64,000 nt of DNA, from positions 31,421,396 to 31,485,395 of the forward strand of contig CM043960.1 in assembly GCA_014529385.2 (NCBI GenBank). Reading direction: 5' to 3'. Within the stretch, counting starts at the first letter, position 1. The number at the start of each line of letters is the position of its first letter. The notes below the pieces were generated by a model that was not told where the DNA came from, ran no database searches, and saw only the letters and a list, made by a program, of their open reading frames with translations. The translations under genes were made by a program, and so were the position numbers. The stretch is from Adiantum capillus-veneris (Eukaryota; Streptophyta; Polypodiopsida; Polypodiales; Pteridaceae). This document shows positions 9,337-19,204 of this stretch, piece by piece.

Positions 9337-9765
9337 CCAAGCCAGTTTTAGGGTCCAACTGTAATTTTGACCATACAGAAGTGTTCACAGTGTCACAGAG
9401 ATCCCAAATCTTCTTTCAAAATTGAATTTGGACTCATTTTGACCATTCTAAACTGCAATTCACTGTTTTGACCATAACTTTCACAAACGGTATCGGATCG
9501 GAAAAGTTTTTATATCAAAACGTAGCCTGAGAATGACTCTACAGATCTTAGAGCGAAACTTCAACTAAATGTATTCCCACGGCCACCGTTTAGTTCAACT
9601 TTGAAAAAAACATCGTTTAAGGCCTCAAAATGCATCCGAAAGTCAGGAGTGTCTAAAACTGACAGTTCGAAAGAATTGTGAGGAAACGGTCACGGTTTTT
9701 GAAGACTGCTAAGTTAGCAGATTGAAATTATCTTTTGGGAAAACCATTGGTCACCCGCGGAAAGG

Positions 9766-9772
9766 TATAAAA
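9766..9772 (+). promoter_or_regulatory. Internal TATA-like site in element A leader
   Basis: TATAAAA within GAAAGGTATAAAAGTTAACT, about 645 bp before the coding ATG. It could be a second promoter producing a shorter mRNA for the polyprotein. No experimental support; the motif alone is weak. Confidence 0.35.
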
Positions 9773-10127
9773 GTTAACTACGGCCTAGTGTACACCCATA
9801 CACAAATCTCGTAGCAGTAAGACCATACACAAGGACTCTTGATTTTGCAACAACAGTCGCAAGTTTTGGAGAACTTTAACACAAGATTTTTGCTAGCAAA
9901 TCTTTGCGACTTGTGCATAATTCTCTTGTGCTAGCTTAAGTTTAGTTCAGCTAAAAGCGAACTTGAAAGTCACTTTCGAGCTCACGGAACAAGTGTGGCC
10001 GTCAAAGGTACATCAAGAATTTTTTCATTCATTGTGAAAAACTTTTTCCAGCTAAATAAAATTTTGTAGATTGTGTGCTAAAGTGAATACAGGTTAGCTC
10101 GACTCAAGAATCGCTAAAAAGGGAGCA

Positions 10128-10165
10128 GTCGTTGCAGTATAGTGGTAAGTTGCATAACTTATCAC
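10128..10165 (+). other. tRNA-Asp 5'-half-like sequence with hairpin
   Basis: 10128-10150 begins GTCGTTGCAGTATAGTGG and matches the first 23 bases of plant tRNA-Asp(GUC) at 22 positions, including the A-box. The TATCAC word about 10 nt later keeps the spacing of the tRNA anticodon loop (TGTCAC), but the anticodon stem and T-arm are not preserved. Instead 10142-10151 (GTGGTAAGTT) and 10156-10165 (AACTTATCAC) form a 10-bp hairpin with loop GCAT and one G.U pair. This is not a functional tRNA gene. The primer site of the same element matches the 3' end of the same tRNA. Confidence 0.7.
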
Positions 10166-10410
10166 AGTGCTTCCACTAGATCGAGGCCTTCTAAAAAGCT
10201 CTAGGCAAAGCAAGCAGCCAGACAAGACAATATCAACCTGGGCAAGCAAGGGAGCTAAGAAGTTCAAGCAGTGCAAGCCAAGCCCAGTTCATAAACCTCA
10301 GAGATTAAGGCATCCACAAAAGCTGAAGGACCTCAAGCGAAAAAGACCGACACAAGGGTGCTAATAATTTTTATTAGCATTGAGGCAAGCAATTAGAGCT
10401 ATCACTGAAC

Positions 10411-10845
10411 ATGTACAACAAGGGAGTCAAGACGAAATCAATGGCGTCTCAAAGGAATCAGACCAGTCAGGAAGAAGCTTCAAGTACATCCACAGATATT
10501 ACAAGAGAGCAAATTCGGATCTATCTGATTGGATACTACAAAGGACTGCCATGCTATGAGGATGTCAATCGGATCAAGACAAAGAAAGATACAGAGGAAA
10601 CTCGGACATCTCAATATGTGGAAGTTGAAACAGCAAAGAATGTACTACACCCACATCCAAATTTCATGGAAGACTGTCTGGGATCAATTTACATGAGTCA
10701 CGGAAAATGCATCGACAATGAGATAGAAACGTTGTACAAGGATCAACTTACAGAACTCTACGCATATCCTCCAAGTATTTTTCTGTACAAAGCACAAGAT
10801 GGAAAACAGAAATTTGGTACCCTCTATGGAGATGAAGACGGTTGA
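10411..10845 (+). pseudogene. Element A polyprotein, N-terminal segment
   Basis: 144 codons from ATG (MYNKGVKTKSMASQ) to a TGA at 10843-10845. The same frame continues without interruption past the TGA into the next segment (YYKAVTSHEVPV...), so this is the first part of one long frame (10411-14502) broken by two stops. Contains IRIYLIGYYKGLPCYED and DQLTELYAYPPSIFLYKAQDG. A weakly similar stretch (LYRFTNGDPYIFYK, LYAFMYTDANG) begins the coding region of element B, so this is probably a conserved gag-like N-terminal domain. No match to a named domain that I can recall. The TGA could be a decay mutation of CGA or TGG; programmed read-through is not excluded. Confidence 0.65.
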
Positions 10846-13245
10846 TACTACAAGGCTGTCACAAGTCATGAAGTTCCTGTAGAAAACAATCATTACTTTA
10901 TAGCAGAAGCGTTTGGCTCAAGAGGAGAAGACTACATGTCTAAAAGTGGTAATGTATACCATCTCGTCATGGTTTTACCTCTAACTACGCACTTGGAAGA
11001 GTTAACAACTACCGCTGTCACTACACAAATGGGTGGCACAACACAAGGCACAACATGGAAAGACACGGTACAAGTCTCGTGCATTGCACCAGCACAAGAC
11101 AAAGCACAAACACACCAAATTGCACAAACAGGGAATATGCCAGAAGTATCACCTATGAAGATAGCACAACTTCAAAAAGAACTAGCTCGGTCTCAAGAGC
11201 TACTTAACAGAGCACAAGAAGTCATATCATCAGGCATTGAACAGATGCCAACATCAGATATGGAACCCTCTCAAATGGGGGGAGTTCAAACTCAACAAAG
11301 AGACCCTATCTCTTCAAGAGTGGGATTAAGAAGTCCAGCTTTACAAGAAGCAATGTCCTTTTCAGGAGTCCAAGTGGAATTTCAAGAAGCATTGGAAGAT
11401 GCCGAGCCGGAGGAGAGACCACTGGAAATTCACAATGCCCAATGTAGAAGGTCAGGTCAAGATGTCATTGTGGTCGACAAATACGATAGGCACTATGAAA
11501 TAGCCGATGTGAAAAATATGGATGAGTTTAGCAATTGTGGGAAACCTGTAAGTCACATACTTGGACCCCGTCCAAAAGCACCATCAAGGGAAACGGAAAA
11601 CAAAGATTTGGTTCAATCTTCACCCTTGGTGCAGAACTCGCCAAAATCAACTCGAAAACATAGCCCTAAGGCTATGCAGAAGCCCCACGTCAAAGACCAT
11701 ATACTGATGGAAGAATTAGCATCACAACTGCTAGAAAGCATGGATAGTGATTTGATCTTGTATGCAAGCAATAATGGAAGCTATTTTCAACTTCTCAAGG
11801 ACAAGATGATGAAGGATAAAGAGACAAAGCCAGTGGATACACCTAAGTCAGTCGTAATCTACAGGTTCATGCATGCAAAGAAGAGGTCATATCTGTATCT
11901 AGATACCACAGGAAACCATTATCAGCAGTATTATAGGAAGCTGCCTCATCCAAAGGGTGCACATGTTGAGATAACAACATATTGCGACCAATGTGCCATT
12001 GGTCATTTAGTGAAGGACTGCCCAGTAAAGCTCTACATGGAAAAACAGCAACAAGCCAAAAGCAAAGTTCAGACAGTGACAACAAGGGAATGGAAGAAAG
12101 AATCCCCAACAAGATCTCCGGAAAAGAAGCAGATCTTGTCGCAGAGCACAAAAGATAGGCTCAAGACACAGTTGCTTGAAGTCAAGGGTATCAACGACAT
12201 TATCATAGAGAATCAGGCTTTCAAAAAAGATCAATTGAATCAGCTGATTCAAGATCGTTTAAGGAACCTCAGTGAGGATAAGTCAGAGTATCCACAAGGT
12301 GATGAAGATGAAGCTCATAGTTCAAGGTTCGAGAGCAAAAGAAGCCAAGATTCTGACGATAGTGAGCCAAGACAAGAAGAGGTGGCAGAGGTAACAAAAA
12401 TTCTTAGTGACAAGTCACAAGTGGGAGACATGCAAATAGAGTCAATGGATGAAGCTGAAATTCTACCAAATAAATTTTCTATTGTGGACTCTTCATTGGT
12501 GATTGAACAAATCAAAGAGTATGAGAAGCTAAAAGAAGATGTAACTAAAGACATACAATGCACAGAAGAACAAAAAATGACTGAGTCCAAAATTGACTAC
12601 CAAGGACAAGAAATACAGGATATGAATGAATATTTTCGAGAAGAGACTCTACAAAAAACCATGGAACAATGGAAACCAAAGGCCACGGTGACCATTGCAT
12701 CAGAAGAAGAGAGTAAACCTCAACATCCTGCTACACAAGCTTCAAAACATTTCCAAGAAGAAAAGTCACCATTGAATGACCTTCAAGTGCTAGAAGAAGT
12801 AAATAGTGACAGAGAGCTTCTAAAATCAAGAATCAAGTCGTCACAATCAGAAACTAGCAATGAACACCAACAAGCAGCTACAACAGAAGATGGTAAGCAC
12901 TTGGGACATGCTACAACCAGTCAAATGACAAAGAAGTTCAACATACAAGAGGATGACAAAGCTTCCAAGGCACAAAAGTCCATGACAAGTACCAAAAGCA
13001 AAGAGGACATCAGTTACTTGGCAGCCAACAAGAGGATTAAATTCTCGTTGGATGTGTATGAGAAAGTGAAATTCAACTTTATAGCAGAGATAGATTGCAC
13101 TGCCACGACTAATGTCATGTCTTATGGGCTATGGTTACTTCTAGGTAAGCCAAAACTGTATGAAATTCAGGTACAGGTTTCTATATCACATGGAATAGCC
13201 GTCACAAGTTTAGGGATTGCGAAAGCTACCCTTAAACTACGGTAA
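10846..13245 (+). pseudogene. Element A polyprotein, middle: zinc knuckle, acidic linker, degenerate protease
   Basis: Continuous frame ending in TAA at 13243-13245; the first in-frame ATG is 10936. Near codon 350 from that ATG is a CCHC zinc knuckle (CDQCAIGHLVKDC) of nucleocapsid type, with Lys-rich flanks. Next comes about 330 residues rich in Glu, Lys, Gln and Ser with coiled-coil character. Near codon 717 lies AEIDCTATTNVMS followed by LLLGKP, which has the layout of a retropepsin active-site strand but with D-C-T in place of D-T/S-G, so proteolytic activity is doubtful. After the TAA the frame resumes KVIKDKFLVVD, which fits the rest of a protease-like fold. No reverse transcriptase follows. 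Confidence 0.7.
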
Positions 13246-14502
13246 AAGGTAATCAAAGACAAATTCCTAGTGGTGGATTCCTCCAAAATGAATACACATT
13301 TGATTTTGTCCAAGAACTGGGCAAAAACATTGGCAGAAGAACTTGGATTTTCAACAATGGTCATCATGGCTAGCTCTCAAGAAATCCAGCCTACTACTGC
13401 TCCAAGATTATCGGCTTCCGACAAAGGCAAAGCCAAAATGAGTCCACAAATGTCCTACCAACAGAAGCAGCCCCTTAAATCAGAGTCTTCAATCCAGCCC
13501 CGAAAAGTTCAAAACAGAGCTTCGACATCAACTGACCACATGCTTCCACATGAAAGACAGACTCCAAAGAAAATCTTTCAACCAAAATACCCTACACTGC
13601 GAGATCATCGTCGACAAAAATCTTCAAAGGTCTACATCAAAGCTGAAGAAATCAAGGTCAAGGACCCAATATGGGTAAATGAGCCTAGCCGATTGACGAA
13701 AGGTAAACACATGGGATGGATAGCCTCCCACTACAGCTTAGCAGAGCAAGGCTATTATGAGGGTCAAAAGAAACTTTGGTTACCAAAACCACAGACCTCG
13801 GCTTATGCGGTGGATAAAGGTTTCAAAAAGCGTCCCCAAAAGCAACAAAGATCATATTTATATCGCCAAAGGAGACCAACCAACAAGGCTCGCCAAAGGA
13901 ATGCAGGAAATTTCAAATCCAACTGGCCTTCATACCAACATAGGAATTCATTGATAAATAATCCCAAAAATGGCACTCTTGTACATCTCAATACGACATC
14001 AAAAACATCATGGGAAGTGCCATCTACAATTCTTCAAGCACAAGGTTACTATCAAGGAAATCGAAGAATCTGGCTACCAAAGATGCCAGGTAAACATTCT
14101 TCAAGAAAACGACTTCAGCTTGAAGATAATCGCAATTTCACGGAAAGCAAAATCAAGGACAATGTCACAGTCAAGGCAAAGGATATCTGCAAAGACACGC
14201 TAATCACACGATGCAGATACAAATGGGTGCCAAAAGAACCACACATACCGAAGAAGATTGAAGTCATCTCTAGCTCTCAAGAAATGTCAAGACATGATGG
14301 ACAAAGTGTTACGGAGAATGGAGCGAGCCAATCTTCTCAACCAAGGGACCAACAACAACAAAAAGAAATTTTGACAACCAAGGTCACCCAGGTATGGCAA
14401 AAGAAACCAATATTGCCAGTATGGTCCTTTACAAATCCTCTCTTCGAGGATGGGAGTTTTGAATTTCAAAGCCTATTCTTGGTCGAGAACTTCCGAGAGT
14501 AA
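13246..14502 (+). pseudogene. Element A polyprotein, C-terminal IWLPK-repeat domain
   Basis: Continues the same frame after the TAA (first ATG 13270) to TAA at 14500-14502. The first 40 residues complete the protease-like region (THLILSKNWAKTLAEELGF). Then a basic, Gln/Ser-rich region carries imperfect repeats of about 60-90 residues: GWIASHYSLAEQGYYEGQ..LWLPK, then STILQAQGYYQGNRRIWLPK, then a short RCRYKWVPK. Element B has the same repeats (AQGYFKGNTNVW, KAQGFYEGNTQIWL, QVWIPK, TIWVPK), so the module is conserved between diverged elements. I do not recognise the family. High Lys/Arg/Gln content suggests nucleic-acid binding, but that is inference. Confidence 0.7.
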
Positions 14503-15495
14503 GTTGAGTCGCATAGAGTCAAGAGTTGGGCAGCTGAGCCACTAAATGAGCAAGCATTAGACCCAAGCTTCATGTCTTAATATTTTGTGGCCTATGAGTC
14601 TAGATATTTAGATTAAAGCTCAAGCTGGAGAGTTGAGCATACATAAAGTCATGTCACTCATGCTGGAAGAGGTGAGCATAAGAGTCAAAGTCTACTATTT
14701 TAAATGGTGGAGTGGCGGAGTAGTCCAGAAAACACTCACGCACATGAACACAGTGAGGAGAGTGGAAAAACCCTCGCCGACAAAAACCCTTCTTGTGAGT
14801 AACGGCAGCTCTTGAAGTCAAATATATTTTTGCTTCTCTAGCTACGTTCACTCCTGGAAGCACCCATTCAAACTCCTCTCGCACCGCATATTGTTTCCCA
14901 TGCATCTATCTATGTAAGCATATATAATGTCCCATCATTGGACATTTGCATTTGACACGATTTGTGTTCCACCCATGCACTTACACAACAAAATGACGAT
15001 GACGAAGTGGTAACAGGTTTCATAAGCATTTGCTCAACAACAATGACTCTGACTTCAAGCTACTAACACTTATCCACTGTATATCCAGTAATAGTAGCCA
15101 TACGGCCATAAGTACTTTAACTCAACAAAACTCGGTTACATCAAACATAAGTACATATAGCCTCACATTTAATGGTGACTAAAGGCATTTTTTTCCCACT
15201 GGGTTTTTCCCTCTAGTCCTATCCAGGTATCCAAGACCTTCATTTTGTAATATACGCCACATTTTATTTTTCTTATAAAAACACAGAAAAGCAGACCAAC
15301 AACATCCCTAAACAACTACATGCTCATCATCTACAGGATCCAAGGGGAGCGGCCCAGAAACAATTCAAAAAAGCTTCAAGATTACAGGTACACATGCAGG
15401 ATGACACCCAAAGAACAAACAATACAGAGCTGCCACGATAAGACTTGCTGCAACAACAAACCTCACTCAACCTATTCACCCTACAACAACCAATC

Positions 15496-15507
15496 GGAGG
15501 GGGAGAG
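15496..15507 (+). promoter_or_regulatory. Second copy of the polypurine tract
   Basis: GGAGGGGGAGAG is identical to the tract abutting the LTR and lies 178 bp upstream, with the preceding TCGG/TTCGG context similar. It could act as an extra plus-strand primer or be a duplication. Confidence 0.5.
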
Positions 15508-15673
15508 CTATGGCTTCAACTACACTACATGTACAAGAAAAAGGTAACTCTACAACATACAAAGCATCTGGTAGAAGCAACTGCAACAACAAAAGATTCA
15601 ACCAACACCAAAACATGAACCACTCGCCAAGGCCACTGCAGACATAGGGTCTTGTCGGGGACGACAAGACTTC

Positions 15674-15685
15674 GGAGGGGGAGAG
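15674..15685 (+). promoter_or_regulatory. Polypurine tract of element A
   Basis: GGAGGGGGAGAG immediately precedes the LTR start TGTTG, as expected for the plus-strand primer. Confidence 0.85.
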
Positions 15686-16750
15686 TGTTGAAAGGTCAAC
15701 CTTTCAACAACGCTTCCACAAAGATTCCATAAAGATCCCTCAAAGATTCTCTAAAGATTCCAAATAAAGATGCTGATGAAGTGATGAAGAAGAAGATGGA
15801 TGCTGTAATGTGAAGATACAAGCTCATGGACATCATCAAATATCCGGTTATTATCATTTTGAGCCATTACGGCCACTTTTGTAATGTTTACGGGAAGTTC
15901 ATATTTTAAGTCAGCAATTGTATTGAGGCCACAGATGTTTGTTGGATGAGCAAAGCCAGCTCACGGTGTTGTAATTAAGCTCTATAGAAGCCTAGGGACA
16001 AATAAGGTCATTTTGGTCGGACATTAGGTTTTCTAAGGCTTAGTATATAAGCCAAAACCTAAAGCTTTGTAAGGAGACTTCTAATAAATCTGATCTTCTG
16101 TGTCGTTGGGAGACTGCGAGAGAGTGAGAGTGTGTGTGTGTGTGCTACAGGATCTACGGTGGTTGGAATTGCAAACGGAGAGCAGCAGTGTGTTGCCCAC
16201 GAGGAGAGCTACGCGTTGATGCTTACATCATGCGCGTTCGTCTGTGTTTTGGCAGATTCACCCGCGAGCTACTTTTGGAGTTTCGGTGAGTAACTGTTGT
16301 CCAATTTTGCATTTCAACATATCCACGCGATCAGAGCGAGTAGAGCTACACATTAGGCACTTTAGTTTTTGGAAACGTCGACCTGTAAAAACCGGCCAGA
16401 CATCCTACGCGTTTTCTGCACGGAGGGTATTGAGTAGGTTTTTTTGGTCACGGACCTTAGGGAGAGTGGCCTATTGGTGTTGATAGGATATCCCTCAAGT
16501 TCGTAACGTTTCGAGAACGTCTAATGGGCTTTTGGCTTGCGGTAGCATCATTGGAGACTCTCACATTCACAGAACCGATGGCATGTAGATTTGATATCTC
16601 TGTAGGAAGTAGTCATTAGTCGGTCGAGTAGAGGTTGACACCCTTTGCTTGCTTCCACGCGCTTGCGGGTCGAGCTTCGTCCTCAATTGACATTATATGT
16701 TAGGTGAGTTCTCGCTATGTTGACGTCCGTCACGGCGTATCCGTCCAACA
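15686..16750 (+). repeat. Element A second (full) LTR
   Basis: 1065 bp, TGTTGAAAGG...GTCCAACA. TATA at 16044-16051 and hairpin half-copy at 16398-16411. It is followed not by the target duplication but by another primer site and leader, showing that it is an internal LTR of a tandem structure. Confidence 0.92.
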
Positions 16751-17393
16751 TTGGCGCCGCTGCTGGGGACGAGGGCCCTAAGTAGGTGACCGAGACTAGT
16801 CCTTGAGGATAGAGGTCCCTCTGGCTTGCCAGAGTACTATTTTACATTTAGATAGGATCAGAGGGTGGTGGACTCTCTAGGTCTTAGGAGGAGTCTAGGG
16901 AGCGTGTGTCTTGCTTGGATCTTCCGTCTTAGGTAGTATTAGGTAGTAGTAGGTTGTGGTGTAGAGAGTAGGATTTGGAGTGGTAGATGTGGTGGTAGAT
17001 TAACTTGAGAGTCCGTGTGAGGCCAGGAAGCAACCGAGACATCAAAATCACCATCTCACATGATGAGTACGAGTAGGGTAAGTAGGATATCTTGATTGTT
17101 GATCTAGAGTACTTTATGCATGTCTTATTTGGTGTTAGGCTCATTAGAAAAGTGGAAAACGCTAAGTAGGAAAGACGGTAAATTGTGTTTGGAAGCTGAT
17201 TTGAAGTCCAAAAGTTTGTGTGATTATTGCTGAGAGCTCTAGAGAGAATAGGGAATACTACTGCCAGAAAAAAATTGCATTTTAAGACAGTAGACATCCT
17301 ACACGTAGGATGTCTCCAGGGCACTTTTGGCAGGGAATTTGGGAAAACTGAGGTTACCAGTGTGTTCAGAAGGGGGGGTTTACCCTAAGTATA
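16751..17393 (+). repeat. Duplicated primer site and leader segment
   Basis: Collinear with 7097-7739, including the primer site TGGCGCCGCTGCTGGGGA and the first hairpin (17292-17315). Homology stops after CTAAGTATAC and switches to LTR sequence. Confidence 0.9.
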
Positions 17394-17503
17394 CCCTTTG
17401 CTTGCTTCCACGCGCTTGCGGGTCGAGTTTCATCCTCAATTGACATTATATGTTAGGTGAGTTCTCGCTATGTTGACGTCCGTCACGGCGTATCCGTCCA
17501 ACA
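17394..17503 (+). repeat. 3' tail of a third element A LTR
   Basis: Starts CCTTTGCTTGCTTCCAC and matches the last 110 bp of the LTR to its CAACA end, then the CTCAA duplication follows. The join to the leader occurs where both parents have AC, a 2-bp microhomology. Confidence 0.9.
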
Positions 17504-17508
17504 CTCAA
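17504..17508. repeat. Target-site duplication, element A right
   Basis: CTCAA, identical to 6037-6041. The interrupted 115-bp repeat continues after it. Confidence 0.9.
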
Positions 17509-18611
17509 CCACTAGCTTTGAATTTATTATCACTATCTATCCACACAAGAAACTCTCCCCTTGCAAGGGGAGTTACAAAAACACAAGTGAAAGCATTAAT
17601 TCATTGTTAAAAAATATATCTACTTATAACATAATAGCACCATACCTTCACATTTAAGGTCTTCATATCATCCATGAGCTTTGTGATAGGAGAACATTAC
17701 TCAATTGCCTCTATCAACCTTGAGATAGCCCTAAAAACAAATATCCAAAGCATTGGATTAACCAATGGCTTAACCAAAGACAAAATAATTGAAAGTGGAA
17801 GCAATGGCTTACTATTGGAACATTACACTTATTGCCTACCCATTCCATGGTGGCCCTAAAGGGAGTTCAATATGAAACATGCTTTATCAATGATATCAAT
17901 TGCTATAAGACTCGATATTGTGAGCTGTGATTAGATCATTGGATATTGTCAAAAGTTTCAAAGATCAAACCCTCATATTGAACTAGGGTTGCAAAAAAAA
18001 CATAGTTCCTCTCATGACAAGGGTAGAGAAGGAGCTCACAAGGCTCAAAATAAATATTGGCTAGCCAATTCTTTAAGTCATAATCAATTCTCAAAAAGTG
18101 AGATATGGTTGGATCAACCAACTCCAGTTTATGTTGGATATCTAAGCTATACTCATGCATCAATACTCTACAAAAAAATACAAAGAACAATTATTAACTA
18201 TCAAAAATCTACAAAAAAATACAAAGAACAATTGGATGGGAAGGTAAGCCTCAAGGATACCAGGACAATAGAGTCATTGTGCTTTTTTCTAGTCTTTAAG
18301 AATGTCAATAGACTTAGCACCTAGAGAAATATACTCTTTCCTTTGAAGAAGACCATCCTCTAAGAAGGAAACCACCTTGAATCCATTGGGATTGACACTT
18401 CTCAACAACGAAGGGGGTTGAGCTTCAATCTTCCTAATCTCATTTGTTTCTAGCTCCTCCTTGTGAACTTTTGTCTTCTTCCACAATATCCTTCTCCTCC
18501 TAGAGTATGATCTCCTCAATCACCACTTTAGAATCTTTTGAATTTCTTGAGGCAGGAATGTTGAGGATGTTGAAGATTTTCTCATCCTGTAGAGGTATCG
18601 GTGCAAGATTT
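17509..18611. other. AT-rich stretch, no gene recognised
   Basis: Frames up to about 110 codons occur but none shows a motif. The minus-strand frame at 18519-18289 (Arg/Lys-rich) is in frame with the histone-like relic to its right and may be its 3' flank. Confidence 0.4.
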
Positions 18612-19092
18612 TACTAAATCTATAACTTAATCTCATCAAGATAATTATATCTTTGTCCATAAGCGTGATCCTATGAGAGTGGGCTGCATATATGTACTTG
18701 GAAGACCGCAATTAAAAAGTCCTCTATAGTCTCTTGCATACATGCCCAAACGCCTTTTGTTCACCTCTTATCAATCTTAAAATACTCTTCTACTTGCCTA
18801 CAAAGCCTTTGAAAAGGTAACTTAGGAATTGCAAGGGCCTTCTATGCTCTCCTTATCTCCCTCAAATATTTCACCTTCTGAGAAAATCTCTTTTTCTTTG
18901 CAAGTGAGGGCTTCATATCAACTCCCGTTTTGGTTGGTTTCTCTAAGGATGCAAGACCTTTATCTCCCTTTTGAGCTTTCACCATTAATTGAGGAAACTC
19001 TTGGTTTGATATCTTCTAGTGTTCTTTTGACATCTCCAGCTTTGCTGTCTTCTCTATGGACCTTTCTTTGTAGTTTTTGTGGTCCTTGCCAT
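18612..19092 (-). pseudogene. Histone H3-like (possibly CENH3) pseudogene
   Basis: Minus strand. Starts MARTTKTTKK at 19092, like the H3 N-terminus MARTKQTARK. After a diverged tail with stops and a frameshift, the fold core reads KVKYLREIRRA.KALAIPKLPFQRL (H3: ALREIRRYQKST..LIRKLPFQRL). Next come CRQVEEYFKIDKR, a TGA, TKGVWACMQETIEDFLIAVF (H3 helix 2: ALQEASEAYLVGLF). After another frameshift it reads AAHSHRITLMDKD (H3: AIHAKRVTIMPKD). Features pointing to the centromeric variant rather than canonical H3 are the diverged tail, ITLM.KD without the Pro of MPKD, and a TGA at the place where plant CENH3 has Trp in NRWT (TGG to TGA). Loop 1 has the canonical H3 length, which argues the other way. 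No intron is visible, so it may be a processed copy. Three stops and two frameshifts make it dead. Confidence 0.7.
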
Positions 19093-19204
19093 AACTAGAT
19101 CTCACACCTACAAAATAAGAGAAAATATAGCACAACACAACATTCAAGTATAAGCTTCAATGAATTAAAAGTTTCAAAAACAAATAATGTCCACCCCTTG
19201 AACA
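19093..19204. other. Flank between histone relic and fold-back array
   Basis: Short AT-rich spacer; nothing recognised. Confidence 0.4.

Larger units (their letters stand above)
7116..10410 (+). other. Element A leader (3.3 kb, non-coding)
   Basis: No reading frame of note. The region 7600-9400 is a degenerate repeat whose units carry the 24-nt hairpin and related flanking phrases (CTGAGCA..., CACTGTGATCA.CAC, TCAAGG.GAAGCT). Hairpin spacing is about 125 or about 286 nt. The right part holds a TATA-like site (9766), a tRNA-Asp-like segment (10128) and then the first ATG of the coding frame. Confidence 0.8.
14503..15685 (+). other. Element A 3' untranslated region
   Basis: About 1.2 kb without coding. 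Shared with element B (minus strand, 28.8-29.8 kb): the phrases GGTGAGCATAAGAGTCAAAG and, near 15185, AAAGGCA..TTTTTCC followed by ACTGGGTTTTTCC. Ends in a purine tract directly before the second LTR. Confidence 0.7.
6042..17503 (+). mobile_element. Element A: non-autonomous LTR retrotransposon
   Basis: The element starts TGTTG, ends CAACA and is flanked by the 5-bp duplication CTCAA. Order: 5' LTR, tRNA-Asp-type primer site, 3.3-kb leader with an eight-hairpin array, a long reading frame (zinc knuckle, degenerate protease-like domain, IWLPK repeats), a purine tract, a second full LTR, then 643 bp of duplicated leader fused to the last 110 bp of a third LTR. No reverse transcriptase, RNase H or integrase sequence is present, so mobilisation would need proteins supplied in trans. 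LTR similarity of about 98.5% by eye implies a fairly recent insertion. It is related to element B by its coding module, primer site and LTR 3' end. Confidence 0.9.

Noticed and set aside
10128-10200. Functional tRNA-Asp gene
   Set aside because: Only the 5' 23 bases match; anticodon stem, T-arm and 3' acceptor strand are not preserved.
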